64,000 nucleotides of DNA, taken from the NCBI GenBank assembly GCA_026014485.1, contig JAOZIE010000002.1, positions 171,081-235,080 on the forward strand, given 5' to 3'. The notes under the pieces were generated by a model. It was not told the origin of the DNA. It saw only the letters and a program-made list of their open reading frames with translations, and ran no database searches. Within the stretch, counting starts at the first letter, position 1. The number at the start of each line of letters is the position of its first letter. Origin of the DNA: Candidatus Bathyarchaeota archaeon. GTDB taxonomy: Archaea > Thermoproteota > Bathyarchaeia > Bathyarchaeales > Bathycorpusculaceae. The position numbers were made by a program, and so were the translations under genes. Positions 53,843 through 62,794 of the stretch are shown here, in pieces.

Positions 53843-53905
53843 ACTTAAACGCCCTGAGCGCGCCATCCGACCTGCAATTCTATGAAAAGCTTGGATTCAT
53901 TTAAC
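53843..53905 (+). pseudogene. Possible C-terminal remnant of a GNAT acetyltransferase
   Basis: The frame ends DLNALSAPSDLQFYEKLGFI then stop, matching the FYEKLGF end of GNAT domains. No upstream body is in frame. Too short for certainty; it could be chance. Confidence 0.35.
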
Positions 53906-54048
53906 TCGGCTGGTCAATATATGCCTGACTGGCGCGGTTGCCCCTACAAGAAGACAATGAACTCCAGATAGAGCTGACGAGAAAAGAGGAAAAAGTTTGT
54001 GGGTTAACTCGGTTTGAACGAGCGCCCTTTACTACACGGGTTGTTGAT

Positions 54049-54471
54049 TTAGGCGGTTGGGTTTTTTTCTTTTTCTTTCAGGGTTGGTTCACGGTAAATT
54101 GCTGTGATTACCTGTGTGTCTTCGCATTTGCTGCATTTGTCGAGTTCTTTGTAGACGTAGTCGCCGCGTTGGAATTCTCGGGTGCTTTTTATGCCGCACT
54201 TGATGCATTCGATGGTGGTTAGGATTTTGGGGGTTTCGATTTTTAGGGTTGCAACGTGCTTGCGGGACTGGAACACGTAGTAGCCTGAAAGCGCCAAGGC
54301 GATGAATCCTATGGCTAGCAGGTAAGCTGTGACTTCAATGAAGCCCTCGTAGAATGCGGTTACCCCTGCAACTATGGCTATGATGGATAGGATTAAAGTG
54401 ATGTATGTTACTGCTAGTACAAACGTTGAGATTTTGTTGCTACTTCCTGAAGAGGCTGCTTTGTTTGTCAT
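54049..54471 (-). CDS. Membrane protein with C-terminal zinc ribbon
   Basis: 140 aa. Two helices (~17-65) then a cytosolic zinc ribbon, IECIKCGIKSTREF ... KCSKCEDTQVI, and a charged tail. Unknown family. Lies 12 bp downstream of the DUF1512 gene on the same strand, so likely cotranscribed. Confidence 0.75.
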   Translation of the reverse strand: MTNKAASSGSSNKISTFVLAVTYITLILSIIAIVAGVTAFYEGFIEVTAYLLAIGFIALALSGYYVFQSRKHVATLKIETPKILTTIECIKCGIKSTREFQRGDYVYKELDKCSKCEDTQVITAIYREPTLKEKEKNPTA

Positions 54472-54483
54472 TTCATGTTCCTC

Positions 54484-55626
54484 CTATTGCCCTACTCCTA
54501 TGGTGTTTCCGACGCCCACAATTATGATTTGGTCGCCTTCTTTGGTTCTTTCCTTAACCACGTCTTTGACGCGTTCGATGGCTTTTTCTGCCGCGTTAGA
54601 GATTTCTTTGCGCATCATGGAAACGGCGTCGCCGATGTCCTCTTTCACTATAACTGCGTAAAGGGGAATCTTGTCCTCCATTATTGCTTCTTCAATCTTG
54701 TACTGGTCAACGCCTGGTCCTCCAATTGCCGCGCCGATGCCTTCCGCGATTTCACCTAACGCTTCCCCTTCCAGCTTTAAGCCAGCGTCAATCATGATGA
54801 CAGCGGAGATTTTGCCTCTGTTTTCTTCGATGAGTGCTTTGACGGCATCGCCTGGTTTGCCTACGTTTCCGCCTGGGCCTTCGGCTTTCGTGACGAGGGC
54901 GGTGCGGTTTTCAAAGGGTACTGTTGCGACGACGCAGTCTTTGGGGACTTTGCGTACTTCGTGTCCGTGCATGAGTCTAGCTGCGATTAGGGGTCCCACG
55001 CCGTCTCCGATGGGTTGCCCGTAGGCGAAGGCTTTTAGCGCGCTTGAGTATGCCTCTGCCTCTTTCATGACTAGGGGCAGAATCATCTGAAGCTGCATTA
55101 TGGTGTAGAGGCTTAGTGTTTTCTTGCCTTGTAGGTAGTAGTGGCGCACGACTTTGTAGATGAAGTTTAGTGCCATCGCTGCTTCCAGCGTGTTTTCTAA
55201 GTTGTAAACTTGCACTTCGTCGCTTGCAGGAGCCATAAGCTTCACTTCCTCCTTTAAGCGTTCATCTCTAACGTCAAGGATGTGGTCAAGCTTGTGCACT
55301 ATGCCTGAGGGATCCATGTTTTGTGGTGCAATGGTGAAATATTCCAGATAGCGGTCCACTTTGCTTGACGGGTCCGCTGTGGGTTTGCCGATTTCGTTTA
55401 TGGTTTCGATGGCGGTTTTTCTGCCTTCTTCCTTTAAGAGTTTAAGTTTGAACAGCGAACTTTCTACTTCCCGTATCATAACGTACATCTGAATTCTTTG
55501 TCCATAGAATATGAAGACGAAAATGAACAGGTACGAAAGTAAACTGATAATTGTTAGTATAGGGTCACCTGAACCGAGCCCTAGTTGATTGTTCAAAATC
55601 GAAGGCTGAACCAGCATATTCATCAT
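54484..55626 (-). CDS. DUF1512 family protein
   Basis: 380 aa from the ATG at 55626; the 11-residue extension in the track is optional. An N-terminal helix (IISLLSYLFIFVFIFYGQRI) anchors it; the rest is a soluble archaeal conserved domain with AEGPGGNVGKPGDAVKALIE and IGVGNTIGVGQ. Function unknown. Cotranscribed with the downstream zinc-ribbon membrane protein. Divergent from nothing: the 5S rRNA lies upstream on the same strand. Confidence 0.85.
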   Translation of the reverse strand: MMNMLVQPSILNNQLGLGSGDPILTIISLLSYLFIFVFIFYGQRIQMYVMIREVESSLFKLKLLKEEGRKTAIETINEIGKPTADPSSKVDRYLEYFTIAPQNMDPSGIVHKLDHILDVRDERLKEEVKLMAPASDEVQVYNLENTLEAAMALNFIYKVVRHYYLQGKKTLSLYTIMQLQMILPLVMKEAEAYSSALKAFAYGQPIGDGVGPLIAARLMHGHEVRKVPKDCVVATVPFENRTALVTKAEGPGGNVGKPGDAVKALIEENRGKISAVIMIDAGLKLEGEALGEIAEGIGAAIGGPGVDQYKIEEAIMEDKIPLYAVIVKEDIGDAVSMMRKEISNAAEKAIERVKDVVKERTKEGDQIIIVGVGNTIGVGQ

Positions 55627-55713
55627 TTCACCATCACTTCTCTTGAAAACTATTTGCACTTAGTTATAAAGCTTAGCCAAATACCGCTTGCTTTTAAGTG
55701 CCTTTTGAAGTAG

Positions 55714-55831
55714 GTTGCCAGCTTTCCCGGGTTCTCATGGCCGAAGACCACAATACAGCGGGGAACGGAACACGGTTTAACTTCTGAGTTCGGAACGGGA
55801 TCAGGTGGAACCCGCGCCCTATGACCGGCAA
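55714..55831 (-). rRNA. 5S ribosomal RNA
   Basis: Minus strand begins TGCCGGTCATAGGGCGCGGG, contains the conserved CCGATCCCG-like region (CCTGATCCCGTTCCGAACTC) and the AGAAGTTAAAC loop, and ends GCTGGCAACC, which pairs with the 5' end. About 118 nt. It is separate from any 16S/23S genes, as often in archaea. Exact ends are uncertain by a few bases. Confidence 0.95.
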
Positions 55832-55858
55832 ACCCAAATTTACACCTGAGGTTTCCTT

Positions 55859-55866
55859 CATAAACC
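55859..55866 (-). promoter_or_regulatory. TATA box of the 5S rRNA gene
   Basis: ggtttatg on the minus strand lies ~31 bases upstream of the 5S start, the standard archaeal distance. Confidence 0.5.
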
Positions 55867-55985
55867 TTGCGTTTTGCCTCTACAAGACGGCTCAACTGGC
55901 TGTTTTCGTGTTTTGAAAAAAGCTTGTTGAAAGCGTGTTTTGCCGCTGGTGACCAAAGAAAAAAGAAGGGGAAGAAGTTGTGTGG

Positions 55986-57989
55986 TCACGGTTTTTTCTT
56001 CTTTTTCAGCAGAATCATTTCCGCGGAAGCGACAGACGCGATTACCCCGGCGACAGTCAGTATCGCGATGAAACTGGAGATTTCAGGTATAGTCGGTGAA
56101 GCTGTTGGTGATGAACTTGGGCTCGGAGACGCTGTAGGAGTTGGGCTAAGTGTCGGGGAGGCTGTGGGGGACGGTGTAACTGTCGGCGTTGGTGAGGTTG
56201 TTGGCGCTGGGGATGCTGTAGGGGATGGGGAAGCAGTCGGCGTTGGCGAAGGAGACGCAGTTGGGGTTGGGGATGCTGTAGGCGTTGGGCTAGATGTCGG
56301 GGAGACTGTGGGCGAAGGCGATGCCGTTGGGGTTGGTGAAGCTGTTGGTGTAGACGTTGGTGATGGTGAGGCGGTGGGTGAGGCTGTTGGGGTTGGTGAA
56401 GCTGTTGGCGAAGTAGTCGGGGTTGGTGAGGCGGTGGGGCTTGGGGAGGGTGTTGCTGTTGGTGATGGGGTCGGGGTCGGCGTGGGTTGGGGTGCTTGTT
56501 GTTGTGTCTGTATTAGCCCCGATATTCTTCCTGAGACTTTAGCTGTTAATTGGAAGTCGATGTTGGCGGTCACTAGGTTGACTATTACGGTTATTCCACT
56601 TTGAACCTCTGAGTTGTAGCCGTCTGAGGTTGCGGTTACGTTGTATGTTCCTGTCTGCAGTCCTGTGGATATGATGTAGTCTCCTGTGCTGTTTGTTGTT
56701 GCTGTGCCGAAGTTGAGGCCAAGTGTGTCTTGTGCTGTTACTAAAGCGAATTCTATTGGGCTTCCTGTTGAGTTGGTGACTTTGCCTGTTATTGTGCCAG
56801 ATGGCTGAATGGTGAGTTGCAGGTTAACGGTTGTGGCTTGCCCTTCAGTAACGTCTATTCCTGATGTTGAGTTGAAGCTGAATCCGAAAGATGCAAAGAC
56901 TGTGTAGGTTCCGTTTCCCAGTCCGCTTGTTATATTGTAGTGACCTGACGAGTTGGTTGTTGCAGAACCAAAGAAGTCAGCGTCTTCGGAGGTGGCGACT
57001 ACGATTACGCTGTCAATTGGCTGGTCTGTGTCTGAGGTGATTGTTCCCGAGATTATGCCGGAGGGGTCAAGGGAAATGTCGACTGTGGTTTGTTCTCCCG
57101 CCGTGACTGCGATATCAGTGACCGTTTTCGGTACATGTCCCTCTGGGAAAATTACTGTGACATTGTAGGTTCCGGTGGCAAGGTCTGTGTTCATTGTGTA
57201 GTGCCCCGTGGAGTTGGTTATGGCAAAATCTGCGTATTCCCCGTCGGCTGAAACGGCTTGGACAAAAATGTCTGCTAAGGGCATCGAGGAGACCGTGTCG
57301 TTGACTGTTCCGGTGATTACTCCGGATTTGGGCAGGGCTATGTTGATGCCGCTTGTGGTTTCTCCTGCGGTTATCGAGACCGAAACAGTTTGGGATATGT
57401 ATCCCATAGCAAGTGATGTGGAAACGTTGTAGGTACCCGTTGGGAGGTCAGTGTCTAACCGGTAGTTTCCTTCGCTGTCCGTTATTGCGACATCATCTAC
57501 GCTTGACCCGTTTGAGTGTACGGCTGAGACGAACACGTCTGGCAGCGGCATGTCTGTTGCGGCATCTGTTACATTACCTGTTATGACCCCAGATACTGGC
57601 ATCATGATGTCCACGTTAGCTGTTTCTTCGCCTGCCGTGACAGAGACGTTTTCAACCATTGTGTTCACGTAGCCTTGGGCGGAGGCAGCTACCGTGTAGT
57701 TGCCTGTATCCAAGAAAGTTGTTATGTTATAGAATCCTTGGGCGTCTGTCACTGCGCTCCCGAAGCCAGTGCCTGATGCTGACACGATAGCGTCGGGAAC
57801 CGGATACGGAGGCTGCGCAGAGGCACCTTGCTGAGAAACCGAGAAAAAGCCGATTGCTGCTCCTGCAATTAACCCAGTTAAAAGCAGCGACACTAAAAAG
57901 TTTGCTTTAGCTTTGGTTTTATCTATTTTTGAGACGCTTTGATGCCATGCTGCAAAAGAAGGAGCAAAAAAATGTACATTGGTTTTCAT
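55986..57989 (-). CDS. Large anchored surface protein with repeated carboxypeptidase-regulatory-like domains
   Basis: 667 aa. A signal helix (residues ~30-50) precedes five to six ~85-residue beta-sandwich repeats, each opening like [20 protein letters not shown] and ending in YNVT/GTYNV, followed by a ~150-residue stalk of [10 protein letters not shown] repeats, [11 protein letters not shown] and a membrane helix ending in lysines. Extracellular; repeats likely act as spacers or binding modules. Same end type as the Kelch protein, with PEIS in place of PEFP. Confidence 0.9.
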   Translation of the reverse strand: MKTNVHFFAPSFAAWHQSVSKIDKTKAKANFLVSLLLTGLIAGAAIGFFSVSQQGASAQPPYPVPDAIVSASGTGFGSAVTDAQGFYNITTFLDTGNYTVAASAQGYVNTMVENVSVTAGEETANVDIMMPVSGVITGNVTDAATDMPLPDVFVSAVHSNGSSVDDVAITDSEGNYRLDTDLPTGTYNVSTSLAMGYISQTVSVSITAGETTSGINIALPKSGVITGTVNDTVSSMPLADIFVQAVSADGEYADFAITNSTGHYTMNTDLATGTYNVTVIFPEGHVPKTVTDIAVTAGEQTTVDISLDPSGIISGTITSDTDQPIDSVIVVATSEDADFFGSATTNSSGHYNITSGLGNGTYTVFASFGFSFNSTSGIDVTEGQATTVNLQLTIQPSGTITGKVTNSTGSPIEFALVTAQDTLGLNFGTATTNSTGDYIISTGLQTGTYNVTATSDGYNSEVQSGITVIVNLVTANIDFQLTAKVSGRISGLIQTQQQAPQPTPTPTPSPTATPSPSPTASPTPTTSPTASPTPTASPTASPSPTSTPTASPTPTASPSPTVSPTSSPTPTASPTPTASPSPTPTASPSPTASPAPTTSPTPTVTPSPTASPTLSPTPTASPSPSSSPTASPTIPEISSFIAILTVAGVIASVASAEMILLKKKKKP
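56090..56490. repeat. Degenerate minisatellite encoding the P/T/S stalk
   Basis: Plus strand shows many ggngttggngangctgt-like units of 12-18 bases. They encode the SPTPTASP repeats of the minus-strand gene and generate spurious GVGEAVGVG ORFs on the plus strand. Confidence 0.85.
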
Positions 57990-58157
57990 AGAAAAACACC
58001 AGAAGTTGCTCTTGGTTTAACTGCATTATCGGCAATAAAACCGTTTTGGTACACATTCAGATGCAACAAACTGCAGAGAAACAACAGCAAAATATGATCT
58101 GTGCCTGCCCATACTATGCGTGAATCATGCATTTCTGAGGCAAAGAAAACGAAGTTT

Positions 58158-58331
58158 TGGTGGGGCGTGCCGGATTTGAACCGACGACCTTTCCCCAAGA
58201 GCAGCGCAAGGCTACTCTTTACGGGTATCTCTATGACTGCTCCAAAGCTTCGTCATTCCCCAAAGGGTCGGCATACCCGTTAAAGTTATGCCTCTGGAGC
58301 CCGTCGTCATACCGGTCTAGACTAACACCCC
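58158..58331 (-). tRNA. tRNA-Trp (anticodon CCA), probably two introns
   Basis: Acceptor GGGGTGT/ACGCCCC with encoded CCA; T arm GTCGGTTCAAATCCGGC. Anticodon stem ACGGG (5') and CCCGT (3') enclose CTCCAG...A, anticodon CCA. A 67-nt intron (58227-58293) lies after position 37, the canonical site. After CCCGT, 35 nt precede the T arm where about 5 are expected; this excess includes hairpin AAGAGTAGC-CTTGC-GCTGCTCTT, so a second, non-canonical intron of ~29-30 nt is proposed in the variable region. Gene length 174 bp; the mature tRNA would be ~75 nt plus CCA. Confidence 0.85.
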
Positions 58332-58360
58332 AACCAAACAGCCAATAAACGACACTTCAA

Positions 58361-58369
58361 ATATTTAAA
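58361..58369 (-). promoter_or_regulatory. TATA box of tRNA-Trp
   Basis: tttaaatat on the minus strand with purine-rich BRE-like aaagagg before it, ~34 bases upstream of the tRNA 5' end. Confidence 0.55.
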
Positions 58370-58482
58370 CCTCTTTCCATCCACAAATTAATTGCTTATG
58401 AAAGGAACCCTGGGTTGGTGCAGGGCTGTTTAGTTGTTTTTTCGGAAAATCTTCCATGTTTTTCTCTGTTGCTTATGCTTAC

Positions 58483-59199
58483 TTAAAAGCTGCCCTTTAA
58501 GCCCGCGTTACCTTCATCATTTGTATGTTCTGTGGGTTTTTGCCCTTTGTTTGCTCCTTCTGTGGCTTCAATTTTTTCTTTCAACGCTTTGGCAGGTTTT
58601 GTGGAGTGGATGATGATTATGCCGATGCCTACGCCCAGTGAGACTGCGATTATCATTTGGGGAATGTTATCCATCACTATTTCGACGGCTGTACTGTAGG
58701 GCTGGATAAGTAACAAGGCTAAGGCGCCATGTAATACTTCAATAGCAACGCCCAATAGGATTCCGGGGATGATGCCTAGTAATTTGCCTTTAATTAGGTG
58801 GTAGACTAAACCTGCAAGTAACCCCGCCAAAACCGTTGACAGGGCACATGCGAGACTGGAGACGCCGCCAAGGCAGAAACGGTGAATACCTCCAATCAAC
58901 CCAACCGCTAAACCTATAACTGGACCGCCAACAAGCCCTGCGATAATCGGAGCAAGGTCTCGGATGTTGGTGATGGCGCCTGAACTCTGCGTTGTTCCAA
59001 TGTATGTGCCGAATACGGAAAATAAACCAAAAAGCGCAACAAAAACCACGTAATCCTTCACCGTAGCCATTTTAAAAATCACGCGTTGAATCAGGTCTAT
59101 TTTCGTGGCGATTTCCATAAAAACAAAAATGAAAATTTCTGTGTGCGCAAAAAGCTCAAGATACTCACCAAACATGCTTGAGGAACTTGCTGCAAACAT
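58483..59199 (-). CDS. 5TM-5TMR_LYT (LytS-type) membrane sensor domain protein without kinase
   Basis: 238 aa, several helices. The LytS signature is clear: NIRDLAPIIAGLVGGPVIGL and GLIGGIHRF. In bacteria this sensor precedes a histidine kinase; here a short hydrophilic tail (KEKIEATEGANKGQ) follows instead. The start is uncertain; methionines at 59118 or 59070 are alternatives. Ligand unknown. The 59200-59563 gap downstream of its start has nothing identifiable besides one short hairpin. Confidence 0.78.
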   Translation of the reverse strand: MFAASSSSMFGEYLELFAHTEIFIFVFMEIATKIDLIQRVIFKMATVKDYVVFVALFGLFSVFGTYIGTTQSSGAITNIRDLAPIIAGLVGGPVIGLAVGLIGGIHRFCLGGVSSLACALSTVLAGLLAGLVYHLIKGKLLGIIPGILLGVAIEVLHGALALLLIQPYSTAVEIVMDNIPQMIIAVSLGVGIGIIIIHSTKPAKALKEKIEATEGANKGQKPTEHTNDEGNAGLKGSF

Positions 59200-59563
59200 A
59201 AGGTACTGCTATTGCCCGCACGTCATATTTAAGTTAACTCTGACTTTCCGCCAAGACAAATCTCTACACCGCAAACAGCGTCAAGATATTACTAACCGCC
59301 AATTAACGTGTAGCCGCCATATTCACCGACGCGTCTCAAAAAAGGACAAATGTCTCCAATTCTTTGCTTGCGGCAGGCAATCTGCCCGTTAACGCCCTGT
59401 TAGGGGAGGGATTTTTCTGTTGTTTCTGAGGTTTTGCGAATGCCTAATTTATTTACTAATTTGAAGTGTTTAGCTGATACGCAGTTAACTGAAGCTCTTA
59501 AAAGCAAGTTTTTAATTCATATGTGAACTGTTTGAACAGGAAAACCGCTCTGGGAAAAAGCTT

Positions 59564-59836
59564 ATGCTGGTCAAAAAGAGGAAGCTGCATCATAAAAAAG
59601 AGGCATCTATCGCACAGCAAAATGTGCACTTGATTGCTGTAAAATGCGAGTGTGGAAAGGAAATCCTTTTGGTTCCCGACTTGAAAGCCATGGCTGAAGC
59701 AATAGACGCGCATGTTAAAGAGCATTGCAAACGGGAAACCAACCCTGAAAAAGCCGCAGCGGAGTCGGAGCGCCTCTGGAACCTGCTGGTCGCAGCCGTT
59801 TTCGAGAAGGCAGCCAAAGAAGCCGAATTTACCTAG
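59564..59836 (+). CDS. Small conserved Cys/His protein
   Basis: 90 aa. A compact motif VKCECGKEILLVPDLKAMAE ends with AHVKEHCKRE, giving a C-x-C...H...H-x-C pattern that could bind zinc. A helical C-terminus follows. Likely conserved in related archaea; no function. Six bases upstream of the DedA gene on the same strand. Confidence 0.72.
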   Translation: MLVKKRKLHHKKEASIAQQNVHLIAVKCECGKEILLVPDLKAMAEAIDAHVKEHCKRETNPEKAAAESERLWNLLVAAVFEKAAKEAEFT

Positions 59837-59842
59837 CGCCTT

Positions 59843-60682
59843 TTGACAACTGCAGAGTTAAATGGGAGTTCCGCGTTAATTTTGGCTATGCCCTTGGCGT
59901 CTCCTCAAACGGTTGGCTGGCTACGCCGAAAAGCGCCGCAACTCATCATTGCATCCTTAGTGTTGGTTGTGGCTGTGTTCTTGATTTTTGAGGTTGTGGA
60001 GGATTTGCTTGTAGAGGGTGCTCCGCTAACCAGTGGTCCCATAGTTTGCTTTTTTGTCTCTTTCACTAAAGACGCTACGATGACGGTGCAGTCGTGGGGC
60101 TATGGCGGCGTTTTTGTGCTTATGCTCCTCGAATCCAGTTCCCTGCCCATACCCAGCGAAGTTATACTCCCCTTTGCAGGGTACATGGTTTCTTCTGGAA
60201 CGCTGAATTTCGAGTTAACCGTTATAGTAGCCACCGCAGCGGGGTTAGCGGGTTCACTGATTGACTACTACATCGGGTACCGCGGCGTCCACGTTTTATT
60301 AGACCACAAAATCTTGGGCAGAGCCTTCTTCACCAAGCGTCAACTGGAAACCGCAGCGGGCTGGTTTAGCAAACACGGCTCCATCACAGTATTCCTAAGC
60401 CGCCTGGTTCCTGGGTTTCGCACGTTGGTTTCTTTTCCCGCTGGAGCCGTTCGGATGCCTCTGGCGAAGTTTGTGGCTTTCACGACGGTCGGATGCCTCA
60501 TATGGAACGCCCTTCTGATTTATGTTGGAGTGTTTCTGGGGGAAAACTGGCGCCGCGTCGCTGGCGTGTCGCATCATTTAATCTTGGCTGTTTTGGTGGT
60601 TTCCGCGGCTGTTTTTGTTGGTTATCTGCTTTGGCGAAGACGCAGAAGAAAACGCGCCCAAACGCAGGGCAACGTTTCATAG
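59843..60682 (+). CDS. DedA-family membrane protein
   Basis: 279 aa from TTG (track) or the ATG at 59888. DedA/VTT signatures ESSSLPIPSEVILPFAG and SRLVPGFRTLVSFPAGAVRMP are present in a helical protein with an extra N-terminal helix and a basic C-terminus. The family includes lipid scramblases/transporters of polyprenyl carriers. Probably cotranscribed with the small Cys/His protein upstream. Confidence 0.9.
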   Translation: MTTAELNGSSALILAMPLASPQTVGWLRRKAPQLIIASLVLVVAVFLIFEVVEDLLVEGAPLTSGPIVCFFVSFTKDATMTVQSWGYGGVFVLMLLESSSLPIPSEVILPFAGYMVSSGTLNFELTVIVATAAGLAGSLIDYYIGYRGVHVLLDHKILGRAFFTKRQLETAAGWFSKHGSITVFLSRLVPGFRTLVSFPAGAVRMPLAKFVAFTTVGCLIWNALLIYVGVFLGENWRRVAGVSHHLILAVLVVSAAVFVGYLLWRRRRRKRAQTQGNVS

Positions 60683-60692
60683 TTGCCTTTTT

Positions 60693-61925
60693 TTAGGGGA
60701 ACCAGTTGAAAGCTAATGTGCCCCATAGATTAACGGCTATGCCCAGTCCTATGAGCAGTTTATGGTACCAACGTAGACGCGTTCCCATCCCCCGCACCGC
60801 CAGCACAAACAGGAACGGGTAGAAATCGACGGCGTAGCGGTAGCCGAACCCCCACCCTGATAAGCCCTTGGTGAAAATCACAAAGGCTATGGCGAATATG
60901 GCTGCCCAAGCGGACCACGTGACGGCGTCCCTGATTTTTGAGCGCAAAGCGAAAATGAACGCAGGCGTGGTGAACCAGATGGCTATACCTTGAATGGGCG
61001 CGTGCATGTAGGGCGCGGTAAGGTTGAAGGTGGGCAGCCCCATCAGGAACGGCGCAAGATTCTCAGGTATGTACGCAAGGTTAAACAAGCCCAGATGGAA
61101 CCACGGCTCCTCAAGGATGCCTGGAATCATCCAGTAAGCAACGTCAAATAAGGCTTGGAACCGCGCATAATTGTATGCCATATCAAAGGCAACAAAGACG
61201 CCTGCGCCTAAAGCCAGCAGCAGAAGAGGCTTTAGGGAGCTTCTGATTTTAGCGGTCCACTTTGAGGTTTGCTGTCGAGAAATAATTAAGCCTGCAAAGA
61301 AAAAGATGCCCAGTATGGTGGGTAGTCTGCACCAGAAGGAGGCGCCGAGAAGCAAGCCCACGACGAGTGGACGCGCCTTGTTGAATGCTTCATGTATAGC
61401 CAGAAGCAGGAAAAACGCCGATATCACCTGCGCTATAAGCCACACACTACCCGAGCTGGCGAGCCACCAGAAAATCGTGCCGAACCCGAAGAGCGCCGCA
61501 AACCAGATGTATCTGCCTTCATGTTCGCCTTTGCTGTCTGGGGGTTTTCTGGCAACGTCTTTGGCTACGAAGTAGGCGACTAGGACGGTTGCGCTGCCAA
61601 AGAATAGGGAAACCAAAGTTTGGTTGAGGCTTAAACCGAATATGGCTACAAGCGGCATCATGAGAACCGCGGGCAGCGGCGGGTAAACCACGTAGTAGCC
61701 TGGTCCACTCGGGTTGGGGACGAGCTCGTTTAGCCAGTAGGGATTATCGGTGAGGTATAGTCTGCCATGCAGAAAAGCGTCTGCTAACCGTACATAATAG
61801 TCGTAGTAGGTGGCGTGTCCTTCTCCCGTTGCGTAGTACACCGTGAACGCAACTGCGAACATGACCAGACACAGCAGCAGAATCTTACGGTTAGGCTTCA
61901 GCTTTTGCAGCATACGATACGTCAT
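60693..61925 (-). CDS. GT-C membrane glycosyltransferase
   Basis: 410 aa with ~10 helices. After helix 1 a loop reads YYDYYVRLADAFLHGRLYLT, the GT39/PMT-like acidic motif region, followed by YYVVYPPLPAVLMMPL. Transfers sugar from a polyprenyl carrier on the outer membrane face. Acceptor unknown, possibly the abundant surface proteins of this genome. Convergent with dedA. Confidence 0.78.
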   Translation of the reverse strand: MTYRMLQKLKPNRKILLLCLVMFAVAFTVYYATGEGHATYYDYYVRLADAFLHGRLYLTDNPYWLNELVPNPSGPGYYVVYPPLPAVLMMPLVAIFGLSLNQTLVSLFFGSATVLVAYFVAKDVARKPPDSKGEHEGRYIWFAALFGFGTIFWWLASSGSVWLIAQVISAFFLLLAIHEAFNKARPLVVGLLLGASFWCRLPTILGIFFFAGLIISRQQTSKWTAKIRSSLKPLLLLALGAGVFVAFDMAYNYARFQALFDVAYWMIPGILEEPWFHLGLFNLAYIPENLAPFLMGLPTFNLTAPYMHAPIQGIAIWFTTPAFIFALRSKIRDAVTWSAWAAIFAIAFVIFTKGLSGWGFGYRYAVDFYPFLFVLAVRGMGTRLRWYHKLLIGLGIAVNLWGTLAFNWFP

Positions 61926-61996
61926 CCTAACGGTACAACTCTGTTAATGAACATATAATTCCTTTCCAAAAAATCCTGCGGCAACCCCACTGCGTT

Positions 61997-62659
61997 TTAG
62001 CTTCTTGAGGCGGTCAAGTAAAGAGACATTTTTGCCGTGTCTGCGTTTGCCTTGTTTAGGGTGTACTCGACGTTTACGCCCACCTTTTCAGCGTTAACCA
62101 ACCCCGCGTCTTTTAGTTTATTCATTTGCCAGGTTATCGCTTGCGAAGAAAGCCCTAAACTGCAGGCTAAATCTCTGTGGAGCACCCCTTTGCCTTCTGA
62201 TAGGGCTGCAAGAATTTTTCCCGCGGTTTCGTGTCTAAGCAGAGAAATTAATGCTACGTCGGCTGCTTCGTATACGTTGTTTTCAAAGTATCTTTTGTTT
62301 TGCCCATCAATATGCGAAGTAAGCAAACCTGCGTGTTCAAGCACGCTTATATGGTACTGCACAACGCCCACCGACAAGTCTAATTCGTCGCAGATTCCCC
62401 TAAAGTGGACGCCTGGGTTGCTTTTGACGTAGTTGTATATTTCCAGTCTTGTCGGCTGGTTTAGTGTGGTTGCGTTGCCATGTAGGTTTGTGCCTATTGA
62501 TACGGCAACTGAAAAGGCGAGGTGCTGATGCCCTTCTGTGTCTGGCATTGTAGATAAGGCGGGGCTTGGGAAGTGGTTGTTTGCAGCGGCGCAGGTTACA
62601 AACGAAACGGAAAAAACCATTACAACAAGCAAAATCGCTATAGCCGTTTTTTGTTGCAT
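61997..62659 (-). CDS. Protein with signal peptide and two winged-helix domains
   Basis: 220 aa from an ATG behind GAGGCGAAACGG. Residues 1-27 (AIAILLVVMVFSVSFVTCAA) are a signal/anchor helix. Two winged helices follow: RLEIYNYVKSNPGVHFRGIC...SVGVVQYHISVLEHAG and AGKILAALSEGKGVLHRDLA...SSQAITWQMNKLKDAGL. DNA-binding domains should be cytosolic, so the topology is puzzling; the hydrophobic stretch HLAFSVAVSIGT might be a second span. Confidence 0.8.
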   Translation of the reverse strand: MQQKTAIAILLVVMVFSVSFVTCAAANNHFPSPALSTMPDTEGHQHLAFSVAVSIGTNLHGNATTLNQPTRLEIYNYVKSNPGVHFRGICDELDLSVGVVQYHISVLEHAGLLTSHIDGQNKRYFENNVYEAADVALISLLRHETAGKILAALSEGKGVLHRDLACSLGLSSQAITWQMNKLKDAGLVNAEKVGVNVEYTLNKANADTAKMSLYLTASRS

Positions 62660-62794
62660 CCGTTTCGCCTCACGGAAGGTTCCCCTTTCAGGTATTTATC
62701 ATATTCTGTAAACGGTTGTACTAAAGTAAAGCTTTGTACCAGAAAGGCTATGTTTAGGCTGCAGATTACTCACATGCAACGGAGCAAGTTGAAA

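Noticed and set aside
55867-56604. 245-aa plus-strand ORF of GVGEAVGVG repeats
   Set aside because: It is the antisense shadow of the SPTPTASP stalk of the minus-strand surface protein and starts within the 5S promoter region.
58101-58348. Short ORFs across tRNA-Trp
   Set aside because: They are chance translations of the tRNA and its introns.
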